From Alectoria sarmentosa (taxonomy: Eukaryota > Ascomycota > Lecanoromycetes > Lecanorales > Parmeliaceae), in NCBI GenBank assembly GCA_009733775.1, contig WOGZ01000463.1, positions 1-21,142 of the forward strand: 21,142 nt of DNA, given 5' to 3'. Positions 10,106 to 19,858 of the stretch are shown in pieces; position 1 is the stretch's first letter; every line of letters begins with the position of its first letter. The notes beneath the pieces were generated by a model. It was not told the DNA's origin. It saw only the letters and a list, made by a program, of their open reading frames with translations, and did no database searches. A program made the translations under genes and the position numbers.

Positions 10106-10128
10106 GGTCTGGACCATCGGGCGCCCTG
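10106..10128 (-). repeat. Right terminal inverted repeat of hAT element
   Basis: Ends GGACCATCGGGCGCCCTG, mirror of the left end with one mismatch (A against G five positions from the inner end). Followed at once by the second copy of CCACCAAC. Confidence 0.92.
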
Positions 10129-10136
10129 CCACCAAC
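10129..10136. repeat. Right 8-bp target-site duplication of hAT element
   Basis: CCACCAAC, identical to 9511-9518. Confidence 0.9.
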
Positions 10137-10270
10137 CCCAATCACTAATTGTAGCGTAGCGTGGTGTAATGATGAGCCGAAAGATAGATACAACGCCCTC
10201 ACTCACTCACTCCCTTCCTCCCGGCGAAAAATCACGAAGCAAGTACCCCACCTCCCACCCCAACGAACCC

Positions 10271-10285
10271 AAGTAAGTAAGTAAA

Positions 10286-10321
<36 letters not shown>

Positions 10322-10337
10322 TAAGTAAGTAAATAAA

Positions 10338-10369
<32 letters not shown>

Positions 10370-10386
10370 CAAGTAAATAAGTAAGA
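10271..10386. repeat. GTAA/ATAA tetranucleotide array, about 116 bp
   Basis: Some 29 four-base units, mostly GTAA with scattered ATAA and one CAAG variant, indicating an old array accumulating G-to-A type changes. It gives open minus-strand frames of repeated Tyr-Leu-Leu-Thr that are not genes. Confidence 0.93.
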
Positions 10387-10902
10387 AACCCACCCACCCA
10401 ACCAACCAACCAACCAAACCAAATCGCCCAAGTGCACCACCATCCATCCCAAATCTCCAAGATTCCACCCAATCATCATTCATTATCAAAATACACACAC
10501 ACGCGCTCCCGCATTACACACCCCACTCGCCGAATACAACTACACGCGCTCTCGCATGAATGCATCCTGCCAAGGGACCAAAAGCTGGTGCGGTGGCACA
10601 ACCCCAGTCGACCAAATCAGGCCAGGCCAGGTCCAGGGCAGGCCAGGGCAGGGCGGCTCAGCTTGGCTTAATGGAAGGAGGGAAATTGGTGTCGAGCTCT
10701 CGCTGCGTAAGATGATGATGGATATATCTATCTTCACGTTACGAAATAGCAAGAGCGAGAGGGAGTTATCGGCATGTTAGAATTTAGCGCGCGGGGGAGA
10801 GAGAGGAAGAGAGAGACAGGTCTTGCGCTGTTCGTGGTTTGGCTGGTGGGGGCATTGTGGGCGGAAGGATGATGGGGGATGGTGTCGGAGGTCGAGAGGG
10901 GG

Positions 10903-11027
10903 TATGGAAATGAAAGGAAGGGAAGGCAAGGCAAGGCAAGGGAAGGCAAGGGAAGGGAAGGAAAGGGAAGGAAAGGGAAGGGAAGGAAAGGGAAGGAAAG
11001 AGAAGGGAAAGAAAGGGAAAGGGAGGG
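10903..11027. repeat. Long polypurine tract of GGAAG/GAAAG units
   Basis: The plus strand is almost entirely A and G for 125 bp, with an uninterrupted 80-bp purine run at 10948-11027. The units GGAAGGCAAG, GGAAG and GAAAGG alternate. Such tracts can adopt triplex (H-DNA) structure. It lies about 270 bp beyond the O-methyltransferase stop codon. Confidence 0.9.
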
Positions 11028-11300
11028 TCTTTGTTGCTGGTGATTGTGTGCGGGAGGAAATGGGACTTAGGGCAGAGGGTAAGGGGGAAGGCGGGTAGGG
11101 AGGGTAGGGGAGGATTTTGTTGAAGAATGAATGAATGGTACACGGTGGTTTTTGCTGGGAGGATAGAGCGATTGAGGAAGGGTGATGAAGGGTTGTGAGA
11201 GTTGAACTGGGAGCCCTTAGACGGATGTTCGCCATCAATATCGTTGGATTGAAAAATAAAAAGCACACCTTGTACTTCAGCCCTGCTCAGTTTCAGTACG

Positions 11301-12981
11301 CTAATCTGCGGATTCCTCCGTCTTATGGTACAGCTGGCTCTGATGTTGCAGATAGTCATCCAGCATCGTAGGGATGACCGCCTCGATCAAGCTCTCCGTC
11401 CCCGGACTATGGGTCCAAATGCCCACGACGGTCAAGCCCACACTCTGCAACAGGTCGGTCCAGTCCTGTTCCGTGCGCTCGCTCGACGACATGAGCGCCA
11501 TCATCAGCCAATCGAGCCCTGTGGTCGCCGGGTGAGCGCCCCGGTTCGGGATCACGAGCTCGTTGATGAGGAGCTTGCTGTAGCCGGGCTTCATGGCGGT
11601 GACGAGATGGCGTAGGATGTCGCGGCATTTCTCATCGGGCCAGTCGTGGAGGATGGAGTGCATAAAGTAAGCACGGGCGCCTGGGAGAGACACCCTCAGC
11701 TTCACGGGCGGCTTTGATGTCTCGGAGAAGTGTGATGGGGATCTTACCTTGGATGGGCTGCGGGGCGAAGATGTCATGAGCCATGGGTGCGATGCGCGGG
11801 TCAAGATCAGCTTTGACCGTTTCAATGACTTTGGCTTGGTCCTGCAAGATGAGTCGACCGGGCGCATGCGGTAGCTTGCGACATAGTTCTTCGAGGTCAT
11901 GACCAAGGCCTCCAGCCTGATCCACGAGCAGGACGCTGTCGGTTCCCGCCTCGAACCCCTTGATGAGTCGTTCTTCCGATGGGTAGAAATCGGGGTCCAT
12001 CCAGCTCGGGCGCCCTTGCGAGTACGCGGACATGTGGTTGTTAAAGGCACTGAATGTTTTGGGATTCGCAACGAGCCAGTCAAAGAAATGCAAGGGTGTT
12101 TTGTGGCCGTATTGCCAGGGTCCGTCGACTGGGTTTTCGGGGTTCCGGTAGCCTGTTTGGGCAAGATACTTGGGAAGGTTGGAAAGAGCCGGGCCTTGCA
12201 TGTCGAAGCTGGGAGAGTCGAGGGTTAGGAGATTGATCACCTCGACGATCTCGGGAGATGTTGGCTGACGTACCAGGCAACGACGGTGTCCCGATATACG
12301 GGTATTGTCAGATTCTTCGCGAGTCGGGAAGGTGCGTAGAGTCCATCCTCCAATTCGAGAACAGCACCCATTGCTCCCAGATGTCTTATCATACGACCTG
12401 TTCAGGATGCCAATTAGTTGTTGTTTCATCTCTGCGGACTGCCAGCACAAAATTCCAACGCGGAGAGTAGTCAGTCATATACCCATCAACTCCACAGACA
12501 CCCCTGTCATGTTCGCAAGCTGCGGAATGGTTTTGGGACTGCTATGGTTCTCCCCTAGCTTCTCGAAGAGGTTGACATCGACAGCTATCTTCAAGACAGT
12601 GTAGTATGTGGACTATCGCAACAATGAGCCATGCTGCCTAGTGTAATGGGCGATTGTGCTCAGCACCTGAGACCACGTTATTCTGAGCAATGTCTCGATT
12701 GGCGTCTCTAATGCCAAACACAATGCTGTAGCATTTGCCAGAAGCTGCTTACGCCCTACTTCGCCGCCCTTATCGAGAGCGCTGCTGCCAGCGTTGATTT
12801 TCTGAACGAGATTTTGTACTTCCTTTGAGACAGAAGGGTCATGTGGGGCGGACGATGCTAAATCAATGTTGGCTGAATGAGCGTCGTCCATGGTCGATAG
12901 CATTTCTACCACGGTGGCTGGAGAAGGATTCACCACGCTCGATGGCATTCTTTCCACAATTATCGAATGAGAGTCCTCCAT
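11301..12981 (-). CDS. SAM-dependent O-methyltransferase, five exons, apparently intact
   Basis: Transfers a methyl group from S-adenosylmethionine to a hydroxyl of a small molecule; the family (plant COMT-like, fungal secondary-metabolite type) is cytosolic. Exons on the minus strand: 12981-12667, 12612-12483, 12397-12274, 12208-11748 and 11680-11301. They sum to 1410 nt, 469 codons plus stop, in one frame. Residues 54-190 form the helical dimerisation/winged-helix part (ETPIETLLRITW, VDVNLFEKLGE, RMIRHLGAMGAV). The SAM-binding motif I is VDQAGGLGHDL near 285-295, where the family usually has VDxGGG. HDWPDE supplies the likely catalytic His355; Glu384 and Glu414 are spaced like the two catalytic glutamates of COMT. 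I chose ATG 12981 because it is the first in the frame; the open frame further upstream has none. The introns are 54-85 nt with GT-AG ends. Substrate unknown; no other biosynthetic gene is seen. Confidence 0.92.
11681..11747 (-). other. Intron 4 of the O-methyltransferase gene
   Basis: GTAAGA donor and CCCAG acceptor, 67 nt. Joins FAPQPIQ through a split Gly codon to ARAYFMHSILHDW, continuing into the catalytic motif. Confidence 0.92.
12209..12273 (-). other. Intron 3 of the O-methyltransferase gene
   Basis: GTACGT donor and CCCAG acceptor, 65 nt, with a CTAAC branch site about 20 nt before the end. Joins RDTVVA through a split Cys codon to FDMQGPAL. Confidence 0.88.
12398..12482 (-). other. 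Intron 2 of the O-methyltransferase gene
   Basis: GTATAT donor and AACAG acceptor, 85 nt. Removing it joins SVELMG to RMIRHLGAMG, the expected winged-helix sequence, and skips a TGA. Confidence 0.85.
12613..12666 (-). other. Intron 1 of the O-methyltransferase gene
   Basis: GTGCTG donor, CTCAT branch-like site and GATAG acceptor, 54 nt, phase 0. Removing it joins RITWSQ to STYYTVLKIAVD, restoring the usual family order and skipping a TAG. Confidence 0.82.
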
Positions 12982-14672
12982 GGAAGGCAGCCTTTGTCTC
13001 ACAGTGTTTGAGCCTGGGTCGAGCGGCAGGCACACTACAAGAAGGACTGGGAAGTTGCTGGCTATTCTACAGCGATTCAATCAAGACAATCTTGTTTCCT
13101 GGGAGACCTCAGCAGAAAAACCATCATGAGCAAGGAAAAGTAGTTACTCTGATATGTATTTCTACCCCGCTTCCGTCCTCTCAAGCTGGACCGAGGGTTC
13201 TTTCTCTCTGACTCTGGAACCGATATCTTCAAAGCCCATAAGAAGATGCTAAAAATGATATGCAGGGGCATTCTAGGATTGACTTGGTACGCTCCATCCG
13301 TCTTAGCTCGACGGTCGGAGACTTGAGGGCTCGGCCTCTCAGGGCACGGGCCTTAGAGGAAGATAAGATAGAGTAGCGATGCAGATGGTGGAGGATCGAC
13401 ATGCTTGCTGTAGACACGAAGGGCTGCAGAGACAATGCTTGCACGGACGACAGTTTGGCGTCAAGTTCGAAGGATCAAACGGACAAGACTCTGGTCCTTG
13501 GTTTCTCTGTGTTTTGTGTCATTCAAGCCGTTGGCATAATAGATTGATGCAGTACGTAACCTCATCTTCACGTCAGCGGCCATCGTTCGCCAAGACAACA
13601 TTCCCGGCGTCGGGCATCCATTTAATTTTCACTTCATCGGCCGACCGAATCCAAGCTGTCCATTCTTGACGTAATGAGAGCCTCACCCTCTCTGGTTCTC
13701 TACTTGAAGCAAAACCTCTTCGGCGCTTCGGAGAATTATAAAGCTAGAAAAGAGGCTCGATCGCAGTCGCGTGGACATGGTTGGTAGGATTTTCTGCCCG
13801 TCTCCCACGCCTACTCTAGCGCCGATCCAACTGCGGGGATTAGCGGGCCACTAGCAGGACCTACCGTTGAGGGTCATGGCACATAGAGTTCCTTCTTTAT
13901 CGAGGGAGAGAAAAGATGCCGTTTTGAAAATCCAGACGGTATTCTGGCATTATGTAAGACGGTCGGACATCTGCCCAAACAACCCCGACATCAATGCCTT
14001 GCCAGGATAAAGCATGGGACAGTGATTCCCCGTCATATCCTGATAGCAGATTACTTTGCTAGATCTCAATAACGATCCCCGCATAAAGAATCCTAGCTAG
14101 ACCAACAGTGCATCTAGGGTATCGACGACAGCAGCTATAGGTAGGTCCCCCAATACTCCACCCCAACCTCACTTCGTTATCCACACACGGCGCCATCATC
14201 CAAGGAGAAAGTTTTCCCTCTCTTGAAAATCCCACCCACTACAGTACTAATCTCATATAACCAAGGATGCCAGAGTATGTGATGCAAAAGAAACAACGAC
14301 TTTCCTTTTCCCCCGGCCAGATGCCCAAACAGTGTCCCCTCACACACCTCCTCTCCCAAACAAACTCCTCACCCCCCTCCCTACCCTCTTACCCTCTACT
14401 CGACCTACCTCTCTCTTCAACACAGCCCTCACATACTCCACCATCTATTCTCCTACCCAACCTGCACTCCCCTTCCCAGATCCCAGCACCTCACCCTCTA
14501 CAACAACAGCAACCAGCCCTTCCGCTCATTAAGAACCCAACAGCACCATCTATTCCCCCACCTCCTTTCGGCAAACCCCCCCCCGTTTCCCTTCTTTCCC
14601 CAAACCCAATCCCCTTCCCAAAACCCAATCTCCTTCCCACATCCCCTTCCTTATCTTCTGTCACTGCTCTCG

Positions 14673-14774
14673 CCTCTTCCCTCTTCCCTCTTTCCTCTTC
14701 CCTCTTCCCTCGTCCCTCGTCCCTCGTCCCTCTTTCCTCTTCCCTCTTCCCTCTTCCCTCTACCCTCTTCCCCA
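14673..14774. repeat. CCCTCTT/CCCTCGT heptamer polypyrimidine array
   Basis: About 100 bp of C and T on the plus strand in 7-bp units (CCCTCTT with CCCTCGT variants in the middle). The complementary strand is polypurine, so this is a second potential H-DNA tract. It explains the repeated Ser-Ser-Leu-Phe-Pro coding pattern in the plus frame across it. Confidence 0.9.
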
Positions 14775-15096
14775 GCACCATCCCTCCCCCCTTTCACACC
14801 ACCCATCCAACCCAAATCTCCCACTCATTCTTCCCCCATTCCCATCCCCGCGTCAATACAAATCAGACACTTCCCCATCTCCTTTCCAACCCCTTTACCA
14901 ACTCAACTCTAGAATCTCGATCGCAATGAAAGCAAGCGTGCAAGCCATGTGCTCAGAGTGCAGGTAGACATGTTGCATTGAATGAGTCAGTCGGTATTCC
15001 CCATATAAGCCCACCACGAACCTCACCCCCCCCCTCCCCCCCAAAATCCCCTCCTAGCGAAATCTCGTCACTCAATCAGGACCCCTCTCTCTGGCT

Positions 15097-15142
15097 TCAA
15101 GCGATAGAAGGAGGGAAGGAGGGAAGGAGGGAGTGAGTGAGG
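15097..15142. repeat. GGAGGGAA/GAGT purine-rich repeat
   Basis: Units of GAAGGAGG and then GTGA on the plus strand, immediately before the AAGC/AAAC array. Confidence 0.8.
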
Positions 15143-15207
15143 GAGTGCAAATGCAATAGTCCGACTGAAACGAACCGGAACCGGAACCGAATGATACGAT
15201 ACCATAC

Positions 15208-15442
15208 CAAGCAAACAAACAAGCGAGCGAGCAAACAAGCAAGCAAACAAGCAAACAAACAAACAAACAAACAAACAAGCAGGCAAACAAACAAACAAGC
15301 AAACAAGTAAACAAGCAAGCAAACAAGCGAGCAAGCAAACAAGCAAGCGAGCAAACAAACAAGCAAACAAGCAAACAAGCAAAGAAGCAAACAAGCGAGC
15401 AAACAAGCAAGCAAGCAAACAATCAAGCGAGCAAGCGAGCAA

Positions 15443-15474
<32 letters not shown>

Positions 15475-15486
15475 TCAAGCAAGCAT
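15208..15486. repeat. AAGC/AAAC/GAGC tetranucleotide array, about 280 bp
   Basis: About 70 four-base units, predominantly AAGC and AAAC with scattered GAGC, AAGA, ATCA and AAGT variants; the last 40 bp are the most uniform (AAGC). All three minus frames are open across it, giving Cys-Leu-Leu-Ala repeats, which is an artefact of a stop-free tetranucleotide repeat. Confidence 0.95.
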
Positions 15487-16372
15487 AGCAGCGAGCGTTT
15501 TGATTACGAGGGGTAGAGTATGTACGCGGCATTACCCATGCTCAAGTCCTCGTAGACTCACTCGTAATTTCAAGTACGTTACTAGACCCATGGAAAAATG
15601 AACAAACACGTTCACGTGTGCATTTTACGCCTCCATCTTCACACCCTTCTCTGCTTATTCATTCAGGACTCGCCTTTTCACTTCCCAGCTAGCTAGCACT
15701 TCAACGATCTTACTTCACATGCACACTCTCATCAGACTCCACCCCAACTCCCCCCTCTTCTTCTCAAAACCCATCCATCAACCTCATCATCAACCGCACT
15801 GCTCCATCTCCCAGCCCCACAACTTCCAACTCCCCACCCCAATCCAACAACTTCCTAACCATCTGCTGGCTCAGAGCCACCATTCCACCCACTACATCCT
15901 CCCGGAAAACAACACATCCTTCCCCATCGCCACAGGCGAGAGGAGTCTTGAAGTGAATGCATAGATCAGACTCTAGGAACTTACTCTGCGTGCTAGTAAA
16001 TGGAAGCAATATCCGTGACGGATCTTGAAGGGGTTCTTTGGAGTCGACCGTGTGGGTTGGATCATCGTCGAGCGTCGATTTCGATTTCGATTTTCATTGC
16101 ATATTGGAAAGGGCAATAGCTGTTGATGCTATTCGGCCAGGCTGTCGTTGTTGGTTGGGCCGGTTCTGGGAAAAGGATCCTACCCCGTCGATGACTTCAT
16201 GCTAGCAATATGTGGGCTCTGGGTAAAGCTATCACACGAGGGTCCGTCCGTCACCCGGGGAAATCGGCCCTCTTCAGTGACACTATAGGGTTTGCTGCCA
16301 TTCAATGGATGATCCAGCTCTGTTCATTGCTCGTGGTGGGCGCGCGGTGAAGTAGCCAAGCCCGCTCAACAG

Positions 16373-17624
16373 CTATGTTGGCGTCTTCCCCTCAAAAGGC
16401 ACCAGCACACTCTGCCTCACAGCCCCGCCTTCCTCAACTATCAACGTAGCAGAACTGTCCTCGGGCTTGCTCTTCGCCTCCTCCACCTCGCCCGCCAACC
16501 CCGCCTCCAGACCTTCTATATCTCCCTCCAAAATCCTCACTTGTCTCTTCCACATGCGGTAAAAGATGTGGCTGCCATGCAATTGGGTCGCACTGAAGGC
16601 ACAATGTAAGATCGGCGTGACGACCTTGAAAGCGAGCTGCCATTGCGGCCAGAGGGAGCCGAAGAGGTAGAAAATGACCAGGGTTTCGGAAATGGTGCCG
16701 AAGAGGGTGGTGGCAAAGGCGAAGCAAAAGAGGCGGGAGAGGAAGAGGTGGTGTGTTGGGTAAAGGCGGTAAAGGATGATGGCGATGTGGGGGAGGAGTT
16801 CGCAGACTATGTCGAAGGCCCCTAGATGAGTAATGTTAGTATGTCGGAAACGCAAGTTTTGATTGTCGTCTCATGGAAGGGGAAAATGACGAGGTTCAGT
16901 GCAGGGATTAGTCATTTGGGTGGGACCAGACTCACCCCATACTGTGCAGAGGATAAATTCAATACTGGCGTCCTTCTCCCTCGTCAAGTCCAGACTAATA
17001 GCAATCGCTGCCTGCGCCACCATGATAGTCCCGAGATGATGCATAGCGCTGATATGACTATAGATTCTCAAAGTCAGCATTCTTCTCCCTGATTCTCTAC
17101 TCGCAGCTGAAATGCAAGTGCCTGGAGGAACATCCTTGCGACTTGGAATGCGGTCGAAATGTCGGACGGATTGCAAAGACAGGCGGACAGACATACCTAA
17201 TCTTGACCCGATAGATCAATTCGAAAATATACATTCCCACCAAGATCTCCGTACACACGACCAACACATCCCCCAACGTCACCTCCGACCCCCTAGCGTA
17301 TGGATCATTCAGCACCGCATACCGAAACGCCACATTGATAAACGGATACACCGCCGCCACCAGTATCATCAACTTGGTAGCCCCAGCAATATGATGGTTC
17401 ACAAAGCCCCTCCGATTCACCTCATTCAACTCTGTATATCTGGAACCGTAGAGGCGTTTGAGGAGGAAGGCTTCGATGAGGAATTGCTTGATGAGGAAGA
17501 GGATGACGAGGACGACGGAGAGGGTGAGTGCTGAGTAGGGGGATAGTTTGGAGAGGGAGGCGAGAGGGACGTGTCTGATGTGTTCGTCGGGGTGGGCGTG
17601 GATGTGGGGGTCGTAGTCGAACAT
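16373..17624 (-). CDS. Multi-pass membrane protein, TLC-like, three exons
   Basis: Exons on the minus strand 17624-17197, 17057-16936 and 16821-16373 sum to 999 nt, 332 codons plus stop. ATG 17624 lies in a good context (CACAATG); the open frame upstream is probably untranslated. After a His-rich N-terminus there are about seven hydrophobic segments (roughly residues 31-52, 82-101, 117-138, 150-167, 176-203, 210-236, 243-264), then a soluble acidic tail (EGLEAGLAGEVEEAKSKPED). NHH at 76-78 and MHHLGT at 148-153 recall the His-rich Lag1 motif of TRAM-LAG1-CLN8 (TLC) proteins, which include ceramide synthases and lipid-sensing ER proteins. I infer a TLC-like endomembrane protein; the catalytic role is unproven and it could be an unrelated fungal membrane family. 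All splice sites are canonical and no damage is visible. Confidence 0.82.
16822..16935 (-). other. Intron 2 of the membrane protein gene
   Basis: GTGAGT donor, a perfect TACTAAC branch site and ATCTAG acceptor, 114 nt. Joins CTVW through a split Gly codon to AFDIVCELLPH. Confidence 0.92.
17058..17196 (-). other. Intron 1 of the membrane protein gene
   Basis: GTATGT donor, GCTGAC branch site and TATAG acceptor, 139 nt. Joins YRVKI through a split Ser codon to HISAMHHLGT. Confidence 0.85.
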
Positions 17625-18914
17625 TGTGGTGGTGGGACGGTGGACCTGTGAGATTGGGGAGGTCAGATGGATTTTCCTTGTACTTGTTATTGTACATCTT
17701 GAGATGGGGATCAAGGAAGAGGAGATCTGGTGAGCTAATGGGGCCGCTGCTCCCGAAGAAAGTCTGGCGCTTCTAATGGCAATGCCCCTTCGGAACGACG
17801 ATTCCAAAAAAAACCCCGTACCTAGAACCTCACGATGAGGCAGTGATGTCTCGAATGACAGGCTGCGAATCAAAAAAGCGTAAATGGACCTCCAAGGTCT
17901 CGCCTTGGCGGATATCAATCGTGGCTGAAGTAGCTTGGCGGGAGAAGAGAAAGGCACGAGACAGATGTGAGACAAAGAGGATTGATTCGACGTTGTTATT
18001 GTGTGAGGATGCTTGAATTAGAAATTACACATTACAGAGAGAGAGACAAGGAAAGCATGGTACCCATCCACAGGACAATCAGATGGTAGAAAGAAGAGAG
18101 CAGAGTACAGATATTCAAAGTAGAGATGAAAAGAAAACCGAAGAGAGCACACCTTCTTTTCTCCTTGCTGCAGCATCGGAGCGAAAGACGCAAGAGCCTC
18201 CGCCTCGCAACCCAAAGATCCAATCCAACGCAGCGGCTTGGCCCGCCATTACTTGATGCAATACCTCATCGAAGACAAAAAAGGAATGTGGGGACACCCC
18301 AGATCTGAATCTCCTTTCATCCCTTCCTCCGCCAATCCTTCCCCAAACAGGCCCCATTCAAAACAAAAAGCCGCGTCTCAGGGTCCTCCGTCTCGGCCGA
18401 GGGGGCTTAGCACCGGGAAAAGGCCTCGCCCCCGATCGACCTACCTTACCCCTTAACCCTCGGATCCGCGGCCGCTAAGAAGCTTGGCAAATGAGCTTGG
18501 CGCGCTTCCACACGTGCCGAAAATGACAAACCAAAAATACCCACACCCGCTGAAACCGCTGCGTGATTTACATGCGTACCAAGATAGCATGCAGCACCTT
18601 GTTTTGTGACGAGCTAAGATCCCGGAAGGGAAATCGTGTAGCGGAAGGGATATCAACGCTGGAGAAATCAACGCAAACAAGTCATGGAAAGGCAAGAATT
18701 CATTGTGTGTGTTGTGTGTATTATTGATCTTGAGAAAGCTACTAGAATCTTGCTCAGTACAATAGCGCTAGGTACGGTAGTCTCCATCCTCTCCTTCCGC
18801 AAAAAAAGCGACGCATTTCCGTAGCACCTAAACGATTTCATCAAAATGTACAATCGGTCGGAATATGCAATATAGGGTCAAAGCTGCCAGATTTCAAAAT
18901 GCTCGCCACCCATC
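17625..18914. other. Upstream region of the membrane gene; no further gene supported
   Basis: Contains the presumed promoter and 5' leader of the minus-strand membrane protein gene. Short frames on both strands at 18018-18853 overlap and show no domain. A dense cluster of restriction-site-like palindromes lies at 18462-18485. The composition falls abruptly to AT-rich after about 18915. Confidence 0.5.
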
Positions 18915-19858
18915 GAATTTGTATAATAAATCGACATTATAATATTAAACAATTTTGCTTTTTTATTGCTAAAAAAATGCAATCTTAAAACACTTAACTA
19001 TTTTTTTAATTTATTTAATTAATTATTTATTTTCGATACGCAAACGATAATATTATATTAAAAATTACGAAAAACGTTTCAACGTTAAATGTGTTTTAAA
19101 AAGATGACTAATAAATTTTATTAAAAGAGATTTATTTATTTTTTATATAATTATTCGCTTATTAACGAATATTATTTTTATAAAGTTATTAAAGTTGATT
19201 ATTTAACGCTTTTAAAAACAATAAGTTTTTAATATAAATCGTTTATTTTACGATTTATATAAAAATTTAATAATTGTTTATAAATATATAATAAAAGATT
19301 TTATCTTCTTTAATCGTAATTATAATTAAATAATTAAATATCAAAATTTTATTAATATAAAAAACTAATTAATCAATTTAACTTTTTTCATTTTCAAGTA
19401 TATGAAAGTAAAACTTTTAATTTTCTTAAAGTTTATATTAAATTTTTTATTATTAAATTATAAATTTTCTTTTTAAATCGATATTTTAAATTTTTAAAAT
19501 AATTTCTAAATAACGAGTTTATAAATTCAATTAAATCGAATTTCATTAATTTTTAATAGTTTCTTTTAACGATTACGTATATCGATTATATTTTAATATT
19601 AACGCGTTTACTTCATCGTTCAAATTTAAAAAATTATAAAACTTATTTTTTTTAATGAAGATCTTTCATTATTATTTCATTTACAATTTAAAAAATACGT
19701 TTTCGAAAGTTAATAATAGCTTAAAGCGCAGAAAGGCGATATGCATTATTTATAACATTTATACGTATTTTATATAATCGAGCTTTTTAAATTAAGTTAA
19801 TAATTTTAAAAAGTTGCTAAAACTTTAAAAAAACATTAAGGTTTTAAAATATTAAAAT

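Larger units (their letters stand above)
9519..10128. mobile_element. Non-autonomous hAT element (MITE-like), 610 bp, complete
   Basis: The element is bounded by 23-bp terminal inverted repeats (9519-9541 and 10106-10128) that differ at one position and begin CAGGGCGCCCGATGG, fitting the hAT terminal pattern (C/T)A(A/G)NG. An identical 8-bp direct repeat flanks it. Inside both ends are clustered short motifs: ACCGGTCCA in direct orientation at 9560-9568, 10011-10019 and 10068-10076, plus several GACCGTC/GTCGGTC copies, like the subterminal transposase-binding repeats of hAT elements. It has no full transposase; only a 47-codon minus-strand frame (9821-9678) could be a relic. Nearly identical ends and an intact duplication suggest a fairly recent insertion. 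It must depend on a transposase encoded elsewhere. Confidence 0.9.
10137..11300. other. Gene-free stretch dominated by simple repeats
   Basis: Lies between the hAT element and the 3' end of the O-methyltransferase gene. It contains a GTAA array, an AACC array, GGCCA/GGGCA-rich sequence at 10618-10658 and a long polypurine tract. The many overlapping open frames here are products of these repeats. The part near 11270-11300 is probably the 3' untranslated region of the minus-strand gene, but no terminator or poly(A) signal stands out. Confidence 0.6.
12982..16372. other. Long intergenic stretch without a supported gene
   Basis: Upstream of the O-methyltransferase start the sequence is mixed in composition to about 14.2 kb with no coherent frame; the promoter of that gene must lie near 12982-13500, but I cannot name a binding site. 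From 14.3 to 14.9 kb the plus strand is very C/T-rich. An AAGC/AAAC array covers 15.2-15.5 kb. CACGTG occurs at about 15616-15621, and TTTCGA units at 16077-16093. A 220-codon plus frame at 14267-14929 is low-complexity Pro/Ser/Leu and is not called. Confidence 0.55.

Noticed and set aside
10203..10498. Tyr/Leu/Thr-rich minus-strand open frames that look like membrane segments
   Set aside because: Produced by the GTAA array in all three frames.
10777..11359. Open frames of 163 and 191 codons on the minus strand
   Set aside because: They lie over the polypurine tract and reflect its composition (Phe/Pro/Ser repeats).
12982..13080. Upstream extension of the O-methyltransferase frame
   Set aside because: No ATG occurs in it; the first ATG is at 12981, and the extension has no family-like sequence.
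14267..14929. 220-codon plus-strand open frame
   Set aside because: Pro/Ser/Leu composition follows directly from the C/T-rich repeats; other frames are also open and no domain is present.
15068..15532. Cys/Leu/Ala-rich minus-strand open frames, resembling hydrophobic peptides
   Set aside because: All three minus frames are open across a stop-free tetranucleotide array; this is a repeat artefact.
17625..17975. N-terminal extension of the membrane protein frame
   Set aside because: It is open but Arg/Ser-rich without family features; ATG 17624 has good context and starts a sensible N-terminus. A targeting extension remains a weak alternative.
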